Source of the DNA: Pyrinomonadaceae bacterium
GTDB lineage: Bacteria > Acidobacteriota > Blastocatellia > Pyrinomonadales > Pyrinomonadaceae
Length of the DNA: 64,000 nucleotides
Direction of reading: 5' to 3'
Assembly: GCA_017983495.1 (NCBI GenBank)
Contig: JAGOBH010000007.1
Location: forward strand, 123,278 to 187,277
Shown in pieces: positions 24,603 through 34,043 of the stretch (position 1 is its first letter; each line of letters opens with the position of its first letter). The position numbers and the translations under genes are program-made. The notes beneath the pieces are model-generated. The model was not told where the DNA came from, did no database searches, and was given only the letters and a program-made list of their open reading frames with translations.

Positions 24603-24788
24603 ATGCCAAATCCAAAACGACGACATTCGCATGCAAGAACACGCACACGACGTGCTCACGACGCCCTGAAAACCCCGCAGTTCTATTTAGATAAGGACTC
24701 AGGCGAGGCCAAGGTGCCGCACCGCATCGATGCGAAGACCGGAATGTACAAGGGCCGCAAGATCATCGACGTCAAAGAAACTGAATAG
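24603..24788 (+). CDS. rpmF: 50S ribosomal protein L32, cysteine-free form
   Basis: A 61-residue large-subunit protein. The N-terminal basic segment (PNPKRRHSHARTRTRRAHD) and the GEAKVPHRI and YKGRKII motifs fix the identity. Most L32 proteins carry four zinc-binding cysteines around GEAKLPHR. Here all four positions are non-cysteine (LDKDSGEAK and DAKTGMYKG), so this is a zinc-independent form. GAGGT lies 4 bp before the ATG. It keeps the usual place between yceD and fabH. Confidence 0.93.
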   Translation: MPNPKRRHSHARTRTRRAHDALKTPQFYLDKDSGEAKVPHRIDAKTGMYKGRKIIDVKETE

Positions 24789-24830
24789 ACTTTTGAAATT
24801 TTGTAAATTTTGAGTTCTAATTCAAATCAA

Positions 24831-25817
24831 ATGACAGGACATAACGCGGGAATCATCGGGATGGGACACGCTTACCCGGAAGGCATTTTAACAAATGCCG
24901 ACCTGGAGAAGATGGTCGACACAAACGATGAATGGATCACCTCGCGCACCGGCATCAAGCAGAGGCACAAAGCCGCGGAAAACGAGTACACCTCGCAGTT
25001 TGGCACAAAAGCCGCACTGCAGGCACTTGAGCGCGCGGGGCTCGAACCGACGGATATCGACATCATTGTTTGTGCTACGACGACGCCTGACCAGATCATG
25101 CCGTCGACCGGTGCTCTGATACAGGCTCAGATCGGGGCGACGAATGCGGCCGGAATGGACGTATTTGCCGCTTGCTCAGGTTTTCTGTATGGCCTGACGA
25201 TGGTCGAATCGATGATCCGCACCGGACAGATCCGATACGCACTGGTCATCGGGGCAGAGGTTCTGACGAAATATGTCGATTACACCGACCGCGGCACCTG
25301 CGTCATTTTTGGCGACGGAGCCGGAGCAGCTGTCATCGGCCCGGTGCCTGAAGGAAAGGGGATTTTGGCAACGAAGATCCGTTCCGACGGCCGTTACGAA
25401 GAGCAACTCTACGCTCCGGGCGGCGGCACAAAACTCGGCACTACGCACAAAACGATCGACGATCGTGAACATTTCTTTAAGATGAAGGGCAATGAGCTCT
25501 TCAAGGTAGCTGTTCGTTCGATGGCCGATATCTCGGCCGAAATGGTCGAAAAAGCCGGATACAAGGTCGAAGACATCGACATCGTCATCCCGCATCAGGC
25601 CAATCAGCGGATCACGGACGCAGTCGCATCGCGTCTGGGCGTCCCCGAAGAAAAGGTTTACTCGAATATCGCCGAGATGGGAAATACATCGTCAGCGTCG
25701 ATCCCGATCGCAATGGATGAATGCATTCAGTCCGGCCGGATCCACGAAGGCAGCCTGGTCCTGCTGACCGCTTTCGGCGGCGGCGTGACCTGGGGCGGAA
25801 CGGTAATACGATTTTAG
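24831..25817 (+). CDS. fabH: 3-oxoacyl-ACP synthase III
   Basis: A 328-residue enzyme that starts fatty-acid synthesis by condensing acetyl-CoA (or a branched acyl-CoA) with malonyl-ACP. The triad is visible: Cys in FAACSGFLYGL, His in IPHQANQRI, and Asn in MGNTSSASIP. GGGVTWGG near the end is the FabH signature. ATG 24831 gives the expected N-terminus (NAGIIGMGHAYPEG); a TTG at 24810 is possible but neither start has a strong Shine-Dalgarno. It ends 12 bp before the fabD start. Confidence 0.93.
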   Translation: MTGHNAGIIGMGHAYPEGILTNADLEKMVDTNDEWITSRTGIKQRHKAAENEYTSQFGTKAALQALERAGLEPTDIDIIVCATTTPDQIMPSTGALIQAQIGATNAAGMDVFAACSGFLYGLTMVESMIRTGQIRYALVIGAEVLTKYVDYTDRGTCVIFGDGAGAAVIGPVPEGKGILATKIRSDGRYEEQLYAPGGGTKLGTTHKTIDDREHFFKMKGNELFKVAVRSMADISAEMVEKAGYKVEDIDIVIPHQANQRITDAVASRLGVPEEKVYSNIAEMGNTSSASIPIAMDECIQSGRIHEGSLVLLTAFGGGVTWGGTVIRF

Positions 25818-25829
25818 ATTTTGGATTTG

Positions 25830-26762
25830 ATGTCGAAGACGGCTTACATTTTTCCCGGTCAGGGTTCTCAGTCCGTTGGGATGGGGAAAGACCTTTTTGA
25901 CAACTTTGCCGCCGCACGCGAGGTTTTTGAGGCGGCAGACGAGGCTCTTGGCTTTTCGCTCTCAGAAATGTGCTTTTCTGGTGACGAGGCGGATCTTCAG
26001 CTGACCGCCAACACGCAGCCGGCAATTTTGACGGCATCTGTCGCGGCGTTTCATGCGGCAATGGCCGAGGGAATGCCCGAACCCGATTTTGTCGCGGGGC
26101 ATAGCTTGGGCGAGTATTCGGCACTGGTTGCCGCTGGAGTTTTAGATTTTGCCGATGCTGTGCGAACCGTTCGTAAACGCGGAACGTATATGCAGGAGGC
26201 CGTACCGGTCGGCGTCGGTGCGATGGCCGCGATACTCGGACTTGGGCTTGAAGAGGTCGAAGCAGGTTGTGCCGAAGCGGCTCAAGGGCAGGTTTGCACC
26301 CCGGCGAACATTAATTCGCCTTCGCAGATCGTGATTGCCGGCAACGCCGAGGCGATCGACCGGGCGTGTGAGATATTGAAAGGAATGGGTGCAAAGCGGG
26401 CGATCAAGCTTAACGTCTCAGCACCGTTTCATTGCGCTCTGATGATGCCGGCACAGGAGAGACTGGCAAGTGACTTGAAAGCCCTTGATTACGAAGATCT
26501 GGCGTTTCCGATAGTTCAAAACGTCGATGCCGAGATCAATCGGACCAGCTCATCGGTTTGCGAAAAGTTGACGCAGCAGGTATCGTCACCCGTTAGGTGG
26601 CTTCAGTCGGTCCAGACAATGTCTGCCGCCGGGGTCAGCCGGTACGTCGAGATCGGGCCGGGAAAAGTTTTGACAGGTTTGGTACGGCAGATCGACCGCG
26701 AAGTGTCGTACGCCAACATTGAAGATTCGACAAGTTTGAGCAATACATTAGAAACCCTATAA
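25830..26762 (+). CDS. fabD: Malonyl-CoA:ACP transacylase
   Basis: A 310-residue enzyme that moves malonyl groups from CoA to [16 protein letters not shown] is the N-terminal motif, [14 protein letters not shown] holds the nucleophile Ser, and the partner His lies in [12 protein letters not shown] 25830 gives the standard start [14 protein letters not shown]; an in-frame TTG 9 bp upstream is not needed. It is tightly packed between fabH and acpP. Confidence 0.93.
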   Translation: MSKTAYIFPGQGSQSVGMGKDLFDNFAAAREVFEAADEALGFSLSEMCFSGDEADLQLTANTQPAILTASVAAFHAAMAEGMPEPDFVAGHSLGEYSALVAAGVLDFADAVRTVRKRGTYMQEAVPVGVGAMAAILGLGLEEVEAGCAEAAQGQVCTPANINSPSQIVIAGNAEAIDRACEILKGMGAKRAIKLNVSAPFHCALMMPAQERLASDLKALDYEDLAFPIVQNVDAEINRTSSSVCEKLTQQVSSPVRWLQSVQTMSAAGVSRYVEIGPGKVLTGLVRQIDREVSYANIEDSTSLSNTLETL

Positions 26763-26776
26763 ATACAGGAGAAAAT

Positions 26777-27016
26777 ATGTCAGAAGTACAAGATAAGATT
26801 AAACAGATCATCGTCGACGAACTCGGAGTGGACGAAGCAGAAGTTACGGAAAATGCCCGGTTCATCGAAGATCTCGGTGCAGATTCGCTTGACCTCGTTG
26901 AACTCGTGATGCGTTTCGAAGAGGAATTCGACATCGAAATTCCGGACGAAGACGCTGAAAAGATCCAGAGCGTTCGCGATGCGTACGCTTACGTCGAGCA
27001 GCACAAAGCTGCCTAA
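26777..27016 (+). CDS. acpP: Acyl carrier protein
   Basis: A 79-residue acidic four-helix carrier. [12 protein letters not shown] contains the Ser that receives 4'-phosphopantetheine. AGGAG lies 8 bp before the ATG. It carries the growing acyl chains handled by the neighbouring Fab enzymes. The length is normal. A 77-bp gap with an inverted repeat separates it from fabF. Confidence 0.96.
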   Translation: MSEVQDKIKQIIVDELGVDEAEVTENARFIEDLGADSLDLVELVMRFEEEFDIEIPDEDAEKIQSVRDAYAYVEQHKAA

Positions 27017-27033
27017 TTGGTAATTAGTGAATT

Positions 27034-27087
27034 GTGAATCGTGAATAGAAATCACATCTATTCACGATTCACTGTTTCACGATTCAC
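27034..27087. repeat. Inverted and direct repeats between acpP and fabF
   Basis: GTGAATCGTGAATA (27034-27047) and TATTCACGATTCAC (27059-27072) form a perfect 14-bp stem with an 11-nt loop. A further copy, TTTCACGATTCAC, follows at 27075-27087, directly before the fabF start. There is no T-tract, so it is not a classical terminator. It could tune the acpP/fabF ratio. Confidence 0.7.
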
Positions 27088-27093
27088 AAAGAT

Positions 27094-28335
27094 ATGAAAC
27101 GTCGTGTAGTAGTTACGGGACTTGGGTTGGTCACGCCGAACGGAAATGATGTTCCGTCGACCTGGCGCGCTCTGATGAACTCGGAAAGCGGTGCGGACTA
27201 CATTAAGAAGTTTGACGCAGAGAAGTACTCGGCCAAGTTTGCGTGCGAGGTGAAGAACTTCGATCCGCTCAGCTTTCTCGATAAGAAAGAAGCCCGCCGA
27301 ATGGGTGCATTCACTCACTTTGCCCTCGCTGCGTCTGACGAAGCGATGAAGCATAGCGGACTCGTCATTGACGAATCGAATGCAGAAATGGTCGGAACTT
27401 ATATTAGTTCCGGGATCGGCGATTTTTGGGCGATCGAGCGGGAGCACGAAAAGCTGCTCAACTCAGGGCCCGACCGTGTTTCGCCGTTCTTTATCGTTTC
27501 GGCGATCGTCAATCTCGCCTCAGGAAACGTGTCGATCAGGCACGGAGCGAAAGGGCCGAATTCAGCCACAGCTACGGCTTGCTCGGCAGGAGCCCATGCG
27601 ATCGGAGACAGTTTCCGGATCATCGAACGCGGCGATGCGGATGCGATGATCTGCGGCGGAGCCGAGAGTGCGATCACGCCGATGTCAGTCGCCGGATTTG
27701 CCTCGATGAGGGCTTTGTCGACGCGGAACGGTGATCCGAAACACGCCTCGCGTCCGTTCGATCTTGAACGTGACGGATTTGTCATCGGCGAAGGTGCGGG
27801 ACTGTTGATCCTTGAGGAACTCGAATTTGCCAAGGCTCGCGGTGCGAATATCCTGGCGGAGATCGTCGGTTACGGAATGAGCGGCGACGCGTTTCACGTG
27901 ACGATGCCCGACGAGACCGGTTCGGGAGCGATACGCGTTATGCAGCGGGCGTTGAAGGACGCCGGTTTGTCGCCCGAGCAGATCGGGTATATTAATGCAC
28001 ACGGAACGTCGACGCCTTATAATGACAAGTTCGAAACGCTTGCTATCAAGAAGGTATTTGGTGAAAACGCATACAATATCCCCGTAAGCTCGACCAAGTC
28101 GATGACCGGTCACGCTCTCGGTGCTGCGGGTGGGCTCGAAGCGGTCTTTTCGGTCAAGGTGCTGCAGGAAAATGTGCTGCCGCCGACGATCAATTACGAA
28201 TTTCCGGACCCGGATTGCGATCTGGATTATGTTCCGAACGTCCCGCGTGCCGCAGAGGTCGAATACGTTCTATCGAACAATTTTGGCTTTGGCGGAACGA
28301 ATGCTTGCTTGATATTCAAGCGTTACAGCGAATAG
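27094..28335 (+). CDS. fabF: 3-oxoacyl-ACP synthase II
   Basis: A 413-residue elongating condensing enzyme. [13 protein letters not shown] holds the catalytic Cys; [12 protein letters not shown] and [12 protein letters not shown] hold the two active-site histidines; [10 protein letters not shown] is the C-terminal signature. The N-terminus ([16 protein letters not shown]) is complete. The repeat just upstream occupies the place of a Shine-Dalgarno, and I see only a weak one. A strong terminator follows 3 bp after the stop and closes the operon. Confidence 0.95.
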   Translation: MKRRVVVTGLGLVTPNGNDVPSTWRALMNSESGADYIKKFDAEKYSAKFACEVKNFDPLSFLDKKEARRMGAFTHFALAASDEAMKHSGLVIDESNAEMVGTYISSGIGDFWAIEREHEKLLNSGPDRVSPFFIVSAIVNLASGNVSIRHGAKGPNSATATACSAGAHAIGDSFRIIERGDADAMICGGAESAITPMSVAGFASMRALSTRNGDPKHASRPFDLERDGFVIGEGAGLLILEELEFAKARGANILAEIVGYGMSGDAFHVTMPDETGSGAIRVMQRALKDAGLSPEQIGYINAHGTSTPYNDKFETLAIKKVFGENAYNIPVSSTKSMTGHALGAAGGLEAVFSVKVLQENVLPPTINYEFPDPDCDLDYVPNVPRAAEVEYVLSNNFGFGGTNACLIFKRYSE

Positions 28336-28337
28336 GT

Positions 28338-28380
28338 AAAAGCGTCTCACGGTACTTTGTACTTGAGACGCTTTTTTTAT
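28338..28380 (+). terminator. Terminator of the fab operon
   Basis: AAAAGCGTCTCA and TGAGACGCTTTT form a perfect 12-bp stem around a 14-nt loop, followed by more T residues. Confidence 0.92.
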
Positions 28381-28413
28381 TATCCTATCAATGAACAGTC
28401 ATTCATTATATAT

Positions 28414-29190
28414 ATGAAGATCATAGTATTGATGAAGCAGGTCGCCAATAAGGACGCGGTGTTGCGTATCGCCGGCGACGAAAAGTGGATCAACGAAGCG
28501 GACATATCGCAGCAGACCAACGAATCTGACGGCTATGCCCTCGAGGAAGCTCTGCGAACCGTCGAGGCAAAGGGCGGCGGCGAGGTCGTTGTGTGCTCGC
28601 TCGGGCCGCAGTCAGCCAAGACGGTGATCAAGGATGCCCTTGCGAGAGGTGCGGACCGTGCGATCCTCGTTGTGGTCGAGGACAGCAAGAGCATGTCCTC
28701 ATATCAGATCGCCAAGGCTATCGCCGACGCCATCCGCGATGAGAATGCGGACTTGGTGTTCACCGGCTTGCAGTCCGATGACGCGAGCTACGGTCAGACC
28801 GGCGTGATACTAGCGGAATTGCTCGGCATACCGCATGCGACCATCGTGATCGAGGTCGACAAAGCGAGCATTGGCGAAACTCTGCGAGTCAAACGTGAGC
28901 TCGAAAGCGGTTGGTATCAGTGGTTTACGTACAAGCTGCCATCATTACTGACGATCCAGTCGGGCATTTCGCAGATCCGCTACGCTTCGCTCAAGGGCAT
29001 CATGGCCGCAAAGAAGAAGGAGATCCGTGACGTAACGCCTTCGACGGAGACTTTTGCATCGGCCTCGAAGATCGAAAAGGTATATATGCCGCTCAAGACC
29101 AAGCAGACCCAGATCCTTGGTAACGGCGATGCCAAAGCCGGAGCGGTCGAATTGGTCGAGAAACTAAAGAATGACGTTCGAGTTATTTGA
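28414..29190 (+). CDS. etfB: Electron transfer flavoprotein, beta subunit
   Basis: A 258-residue EtfB. It begins KIIVLMKQVANKDAV, has the AMP/FAD-binding ALARGADRAILV segment and TGLQSDDASYGQTG, and carries the EtfB signature V-K-R-E-L-E-S-G near 170-180. ETF takes electrons from acyl-CoA and other dehydrogenases and passes them to ETF-quinone oxidoreductase. ATG 28414 is used; the longer frame begins inside the fab terminator. etfA, its obligate partner, lies about 2 kb downstream beyond an unrelated gene. Confidence 0.9.
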   Translation: MKIIVLMKQVANKDAVLRIAGDEKWINEADISQQTNESDGYALEEALRTVEAKGGGEVVVCSLGPQSAKTVIKDALARGADRAILVVVEDSKSMSSYQIAKAIADAIRDENADLVFTGLQSDDASYGQTGVILAELLGIPHATIVIEVDKASIGETLRVKRELESGWYQWFTYKLPSLLTIQSGISQIRYASLKGIMAAKKKEIRDVTPSTETFASASKIEKVYMPLKTKQTQILGNGDAKAGAVELVEKLKNDVRVI

Positions 29191-29215
29191 GTCTCCGGAC
29201 AAGATCATTTTGTGC

Positions 29216-29244
29216 AAAAGCCCGGACATTGTTCGGGCTTTTTT
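29216..29244 (+). terminator. Terminator after etfB
   Basis: AAAAGCCCGGAC-ATT-GTTCGGGCTTTT with one G-U pair and T6 at the end. It separates etfB from the next gene and from etfA. Confidence 0.88.
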
Positions 29245-29389
29245 GCGTTCGATGAGGGAGTAGGGTATTCTACCGACTAACAACTTTTATTCGACATTTT
29301 AAATCATTGCCGAAAGGCTTTTTCCACGGACCAGTCCGCTCGCAAAAGGAGCGGCAATCCGTGAACTACATTCAAAAAGGAGATCGACT

Positions 29390-31126
29390 ATGTTTAGGAA
29401 ATCACGATTTGCAACAGTCCTTGCGATTGCAGCGGCAATCACGGCGTTTGCAACTGTTTCAATGGCTCAAGTTATCTACAGCAATGGCGGACTTGTGACA
29501 GGGGCTACATCCAGATCCGGCGTTGCGGCACCGGCCGGTAAGCAGTGGGCCGAGGTTCAGAGCAATACCGGTGATACAGTAGGCAGCAACACAAATGCCG
29601 GCGTGGGGTGCCAGGCTATCGGCACGGCTACCAATAACCGATGTGCTGACGATTTTATAGTTCCGGTAGGAGAAACATGGACGGTCAGTTCGTTCACCTT
29701 TTACGTCTATCAGACTAATTTTGCCGGAGCGACGAGTCCGGTGACCGCGGTCAACATGCGCGTCTGGAATGGTGTTCCTGAGGCGGTCGGTAGTACCGTT
29801 GTGTTCGGAGATACGACAACAAATCGACTGGGAACCTCGGTGAATTCAGACCTATTCCGAATCTTTAACTCGACGGTGCCGGCACCTGGCACCGTTCCCG
29901 GAACTACCAGGATCATTTGGGAAACGACCGCGAACGTCGCTCCTGCAGCGGTTCTGACTGCCGGAACGTACTGGATCGATTTCCAGATAGACGCAGGTGC
30001 GAGCGGCAACTTTACTCCGGGTGTCACCAGTGTCGGCAGCCGCGGCTCGGTGCTCTACAACGGTTTGCAGAAGATCGGAGCTGCTGCATTTGTCTCTATC
30101 ATTGAAGGCGGCAACCCTGCGGCTATCGCTGATTACGGTCTTGATTTTCCGTTTAAGGTCAATGGAACGGTGGCAGGTACCATCGGTACGCGTCGCTCGC
30201 GAACGGTAGATTTCAATGGTGATAACAAGACCGATTTTGGTATCGCCCGATCCGCAAGTGCGGCTGGTCAGACGACCTGGCAGATACTTGACAGCACATC
30301 CGCGGTTAGCGGTGCGGCTTGGGGAACCGGAGTTGGGTTTGCGGGAGGCGACCGTGCGGTCCCTGAGGATTTCGACGGCGACGGTAAGACCGATATCGCG
30401 GTATGGCGACCGGGTGCACCGACTGTAGCATCGTTCTACATCCTGCAGAGTGCGACAAGCACATTACGTGCGGAAGCGTTTGGCCAGACCGGCGATGACC
30501 CGTCCGTTGTTGACGATTACAGTGGTGACGGCAATGCTGATCTCGCGGTCTATCGTGATGGCGGTGCCGGCCAGAGCTTCTTCTACTATCGATCCACCGC
30601 GAACGGGCCTGTAACCTATGTCCCTTGGGGCATAGGCGGTGACAAACCTGCTCCCGGCGATTACGATGGCGACCGCAAAGCTGATTTTGCAGTCTATCGT
30701 AACGAGGGAGGTCTCGCTCGCCACTATCATCTTCGCTCGACCGCGGGGTTTGTAACGGTTCAATTCGGCTTGTTTACCGACAAATTTGCCGCCGGCGACT
30801 ACGACGGTGATAACAAGACTGACATCTGTGCGGTCCGGGCAAATGGACTAGTCTTCGATTGGTACTTGCTAAGGAGCGGCAACGGGATTCTGGCAACGTC
30901 GGGATCACTGGGCGGCTTTGGTAACCCCACGACGGACTACATCGTCCCGGGCGACTATGACGGCGATAACAAGACTGATTTTGCGGTCTGGAGAACTGCC
31001 GCCGCCGATAACGGTGTCTTTTACCTGGCGCCGTCAAATTCGGGCCTCTCCGGCACCAAATGGGGCGGCACGACAGGTATCCTAACGACACCTGACTACC
31101 CGGTGGCCAACTACAACGTCCACTGA
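29390..31126 (+). CDS. Secreted FG-GAP/VCBS repeat protein
   Basis: A 578-residue extracellular protein. A signal peptide of about 26 residues ends at SMAQ. An N-terminal beta-sandwich-like domain (about 30-250) is rich in Thr, Gly and Asn with one Cys pair (GCQAIGT, NRCADDF). The rest (about 265-578) is built of FG-GAP/VCBS repeats marked by DFNGDNKTDFG, DFDGDGKTDIAVWR, DYDGDRKADFAVYR and DYDGDNKTDFAVWR, each a calcium-binding loop of a beta-propeller. Adhesion or surface binding is likely but not proven. AAGGAG precedes the ATG. The gene has terminators on both sides and sits between etfB and etfA, so it looks like an insertion. Confidence 0.82.
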   Translation: MFRKSRFATVLAIAAAITAFATVSMAQVIYSNGGLVTGATSRSGVAAPAGKQWAEVQSNTGDTVGSNTNAGVGCQAIGTATNNRCADDFIVPVGETWTVSSFTFYVYQTNFAGATSPVTAVNMRVWNGVPEAVGSTVVFGDTTTNRLGTSVNSDLFRIFNSTVPAPGTVPGTTRIIWETTANVAPAAVLTAGTYWIDFQIDAGASGNFTPGVTSVGSRGSVLYNGLQKIGAAAFVSIIEGGNPAAIADYGLDFPFKVNGTVAGTIGTRRSRTVDFNGDNKTDFGIARSASAAGQTTWQILDSTSAVSGAAWGTGVGFAGGDRAVPEDFDGDGKTDIAVWRPGAPTVASFYILQSATSTLRAEAFGQTGDDPSVVDDYSGDGNADLAVYRDGGAGQSFFYYRSTANGPVTYVPWGIGGDKPAPGDYDGDRKADFAVYRNEGGLARHYHLRSTAGFVTVQFGLFTDKFAAGDYDGDNKTDICAVRANGLVFDWYLLRSGNGILATSGSLGGFGNPTTDYIVPGDYDGDNKTDFAVWRTAAADNGVFYLAPSNSGLSGTKWGGTTGILTTPDYPVANYNVH

Positions 31127-31155
31127 TCTACTGACGGCATTTAGCCGGTGAAATT

Positions 31156-31203
31156 GCAGAGAGAGGCTTTGTCAAAAAAGCCTTTCTCTGCAATACTTTT
31201 TTG
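31156..31203 (+). terminator. Terminator after FG-GAP gene
   Basis: GCAGAGAGAGGCTT pairs with AAGCCTTTCTCTGC (one mismatch) around a short loop, followed by AATAC and T6. Confidence 0.78.
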
Positions 31204-31231
31204 TAGGATCAATTGGAGAAGCTACTACTAA

Positions 31232-32206
31232 ATGAGCAACATTCTAGTATTTATCGAACACAAAGATTGCGTGCTGAATAAGACCTCGCTCGAGGCGATC
31301 GCGGCCGCACAAAGTATTGCGAAAGATCTAGGGCTGACGGTTTCGGCTGTCATTCCTTGCGACAAGGATTGCGGCCTTGCACAGGAGATCGCTGGCTATA
31401 ATCTTGCGAAGGTTATCGTCGCAAAGAACGAGAAACTCGGGACGTACACTCCTGACGGCTATGCCGACGCGTGGGAACAGGTCGTCAAGGCGGAGAATCC
31501 GCAGTATGTCGTAATGTCGCACACCTATCAAGTGCGTGATTTTGCGCCGAAGGTTGCTGCCCGCATGGGACGCGAATTGGTCGGCGACTGTATCCGATAT
31601 GTTGCATCGGGCGGAAAGCTGACGTTAACCCGTCGCATCTTCCTTGGAAAACTAGACGCAGATGTCAGTATCGGCGGCGACGCACCTTATTTTGTGACAT
31701 TCCAGTCAGGTGCTTATCGCGGTGATAGCGCTGAAAAGGGAAGTGCGCAGGTTGAGACGATGGACGTTAACGTCGGCGAGATCCGAATGACGCCTGAGGC
31801 GCCGTTCCAGGAGGCAAAAGCTTCCGTCGATCTGACCAAATCCGAGGTGATCGTCGCCATCGGCCGCGGTATTAAGTCACAGGAGAATATCGCGGTCGCT
31901 CAGCAACTTGCCGACGTTCTGGGTGCGGACCTTGCTGCCTCACGTCCGATCTGCGACAGCGACTGGCTGCCTATCGATCGACAGATCGGGTCATCGGGTC
32001 AGACAGTTGCACCGAAACTCTATATCGCACTTGGTATCTCCGGTGCTATCCAGCACATCGTCGGAATGAAGAACTCGGGCACGATCGTCGCGATCAACAA
32101 GGACTCGGAAGCACCGATCTTTGATATCGCCGATTACGGCATCGTCGGCGACCTTTTCGAGGCCGTTCCGGTCTTGGTCGAAGAGATAAAGAAAGCAAAA
32201 GGTTAA
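31232..32206 (+). CDS. etfA: Electron transfer flavoprotein, alpha subunit
   Basis: A 324-residue EtfA. The N-terminal alpha/beta domain is followed by the FAD-binding C-terminal domain with [30 protein letters not shown] and the signature [20 protein letters not shown], then [22 protein letters not shown]-type sequence that closes the FAD pocket. It pairs with etfB (28414-29190) although a secreted-protein gene and two terminators lie between them, so it must have its own promoter in 31127-31231. A strong terminator follows. Confidence 0.93.
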   Translation: MSNILVFIEHKDCVLNKTSLEAIAAAQSIAKDLGLTVSAVIPCDKDCGLAQEIAGYNLAKVIVAKNEKLGTYTPDGYADAWEQVVKAENPQYVVMSHTYQVRDFAPKVAARMGRELVGDCIRYVASGGKLTLTRRIFLGKLDADVSIGGDAPYFVTFQSGAYRGDSAEKGSAQVETMDVNVGEIRMTPEAPFQEAKASVDLTKSEVIVAIGRGIKSQENIAVAQQLADVLGADLAASRPICDSDWLPIDRQIGSSGQTVAPKLYIALGISGAIQHIVGMKNSGTIVAINKDSEAPIFDIADYGIVGDLFEAVPVLVEEIKKAKG

Positions 32207-32230
32207 TCTTCGAAAAGCTTTGTACTTTGA

Positions 32231-32260
32231 ATGCTCGCCGATGGCGGGCATTTTTTTTTG
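32231..32260 (+). terminator. Terminator after etfA
   Basis: ATGCTCGCC-GAT-GGCGGGCAT with one G-U pair, followed by nine T residues. Confidence 0.9.
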
Positions 32261-32348
32261 ATCAAGGTGAATCCTTTGGATAAATGTCTCCGAATACATC
32301 TTTACGATTCTTCGTATTTTTAAAATCTAAACAAGAGGGGACTACAAA

Positions 32349-32957
32349 ATGAAAAAATTATTTGTCGCAATTGCACTGCTAACCTTTTCAGTCGGATTGA
32401 CATATGCACAGTCAAAAGGGCATACGTCGGGCCAGCAGCCCAGCCAGCAGATCGAGCTTCTGTCGGGAGCGACGTCGGTTGATCTGAGCTCGGATTTCTT
32501 GGGAGCTCTCACGTCGTTGAACATAACGCCGGACCGCGTGTTTCCTGCGTCATTGCGCGGTGCAAGGGTCTCCTTCCCGATAACGGACGGAACTCTTGAT
32601 CGCCAAACGCTTCGCGGCGAGATAGTTCACAGCGGCGGCCTGACCTTGACGAGAGGAAATACCACGGTGAAGCTTAAGAGTTTTATCATCGATACAACAG
32701 GAAGCGGAATTGTTTTGACGGGACTCGTTTCGGCTAATGGCAGCGTGGTTGGCCGTATTCCGCTCTTCGATCTGCAGCTTCCTTCAAATCTTATAACAAA
32801 CGACTTCAGCTTCGAACGTGTTTCTTTGAACGGAGTTATGGTGTCCCTGAGGCCGGAAGCTGCCGGTGCTCTTAACGCAGTGTTTCAGACCAACGCGTTT
32901 GTTGCGGGATTTGGCATCGGAACGGCTCGCGTTCGTGGTTACGGCTACGGTGACTAG
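32349..32957 (+). CDS. Secreted hypothetical protein
   Basis: A 202-residue protein with a clear signal peptide (1-20, ending TYAQ). The mature part is beta-rich: FPITDGTLDRQTLRGEIVHS, then GGLTLTRGNTTVKLKSF. This alternation of a threshold-like T-D-G-T-L segment and H-S-G-G-L-T is reminiscent of HtaA-like and related surface domains, but I cannot assign it. A Gly-rich tail ends the protein. The start has AAGAGGGG just upstream. A terminator follows the gene, so it is a single unit. Confidence 0.65.
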   Translation: MKKLFVAIALLTFSVGLTYAQSKGHTSGQQPSQQIELLSGATSVDLSSDFLGALTSLNITPDRVFPASLRGARVSFPITDGTLDRQTLRGEIVHSGGLTLTRGNTTVKLKSFIIDTTGSGIVLTGLVSANGSVVGRIPLFDLQLPSNLITNDFSFERVSLNGVMVSLRPEAAGALNAVFQTNAFVAGFGIGTARVRGYGYGD

Positions 32958-33033
32958 AAGCCAAGTCCGATTACGATCTGGGCGGAACGACCAATATCGA
33001 ATCCCGCTCGAGTTTCTATACAATCCAATCATG

Positions 33034-33067
33034 AAAAGAGTTCCCGATCGCTCGGGGGCTCTTTTTT
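33034..33067 (+). terminator. Terminator after secreted protein gene
   Basis: AAAAGAGTTCCCGA-TCGC-TCGGGGGCTCTTTT, a 14-bp stem with two G-U pairs, then more T residues. Confidence 0.82.
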
Positions 33068-33211
33068 CTAATTGATCGCTCTCACAGGACTGTATTCCGG
33101 TAATATTGATCGACCGCATTGACCGCCAAAGCCTGGAGGCCACTATGACCAACCGACATCCAGACAAACCGATCGGCCTATAGATGGGGCACGATCGGCT
33201 GTCGGCGATTA

Positions 33212-33676
33212 TTAGATCGCCGCGGCTGCGGTTTCAAGGTCGGCGACTATGATCTTTGTCATCTTGAACATTGCCTCGGTTACGCGGCCGGCTTTCTCGC
33301 GGTCGCTATCGCCAAGCAGGTCCATCAGACGTCTCGGTGTGATCTGCCATGACAGTCCGAATTTATCGACCAGCCAGCCGCAAGGCTGCTGCTCGCCGCC
33401 TTTGCTAAGGCCGTCGTATAGAAGATCGATCTCGTCCTGAGTGTTTGCTTCGATCATGAGCGAGATAGCCTGTGAGAACTTAAAGTTAGGATGCTGACCA
33501 ACGGTGTAGCAGTTGAACCGCTGTCCCTCGATCTCAAAACTACCTCCGGCGACACCACCGTCAGGACCGGGCATTGTCGATACGATGCGGCAATTTGGAA
33601 TCACGGAGGCGTAAAACTGCATTGCCTCGTGGCCGTCTTTCTCGTACATAAGAAACGTAGTAACTTTTTGACTCAT
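33212..33676 (-). CDS. PhnB-like VOC-superfamily protein
   Basis: A 154-residue member of the PhnB/3-demethylubiquinone-methyltransferase-like group of vicinal oxygen chelate proteins. FLMYEKDGHEAMQFYASVIPN is the first half of the fold and GWLVDKFGLSWQITP the second; a Trp-Gln-Ile near the end is typical. Catalysis is unproven in this group. The start overlaps the stop of the DUF1801 gene by 4 bp, so it is the last gene of the ArsR-led operon. Confidence 0.82.
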   Translation of the reverse strand: MSQKVTTFLMYEKDGHEAMQFYASVIPNCRIVSTMPGPDGGVAGGSFEIEGQRFNCYTVGQHPNFKFSQAISLMIEANTQDEIDLLYDGLSKGGEQQPCGWLVDKFGLSWQITPRRLMDLLGDSDREKAGRVTEAMFKMTKIIVADLETAAAAI

Positions 33677-34035
33677 TTTTCTTTCTTCTCCAAATTCTGT
33701 TTAATGCGAAACTTAACTATTTTCGCGATCAATTTGTTCGGTAATGGTCGATCAAGAGGGAATTGAACCGTGCCTTTAGAAGTTTTAAAGTCCGTCAGTT
33801 CGTCAGCAAATTCAGCGATGCCGCCCGCCCCCGGATAAAACCCGATGTGATTCGCGTAGCCTGCGAAATGCACCAACGTACCGTTCAGTTTGTAGGTCGG
33901 GATGGCGTAGCTAATCGATTCGGCGGCCTCAGGTGCGAGCTTTTTGATCAATGCTCGCATTTCATCGAGCTTTGCCGCAATCTCGTGCGGAAACTCAGCG
34001 ATATATGCGTCCACATTTTGTGCTTTTTCTCTCAT
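33673..34035 (-). CDS. DUF1801-family protein
   Basis: A 120-residue protein of the DUF1801 (YdhG/Fra-like) family. VDAYIAEFPHEIAAKLDEMR and ESISYAIPTYKLNG are the conserved parts, followed by HIGFYPG. Some relatives are described as iron chaperones, but the role here is unknown. It overlaps the next gene by 4 bp and lies 8 bp after the SRPBCC gene, as in many ArsR-SRPBCC operons of soil bacteria. Confidence 0.85.
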   Translation of the reverse strand: MREKAQNVDAYIAEFPHEIAAKLDEMRALIKKLAPEAAESISYAIPTYKLNGTLVHFAGYANHIGFYPGAGGIAEFADELTDFKTSKGTVQFPLDRPLPNKLIAKIVKFRIKQNLEKKEK

Positions 34036-34043
34036 TGAAAAGC

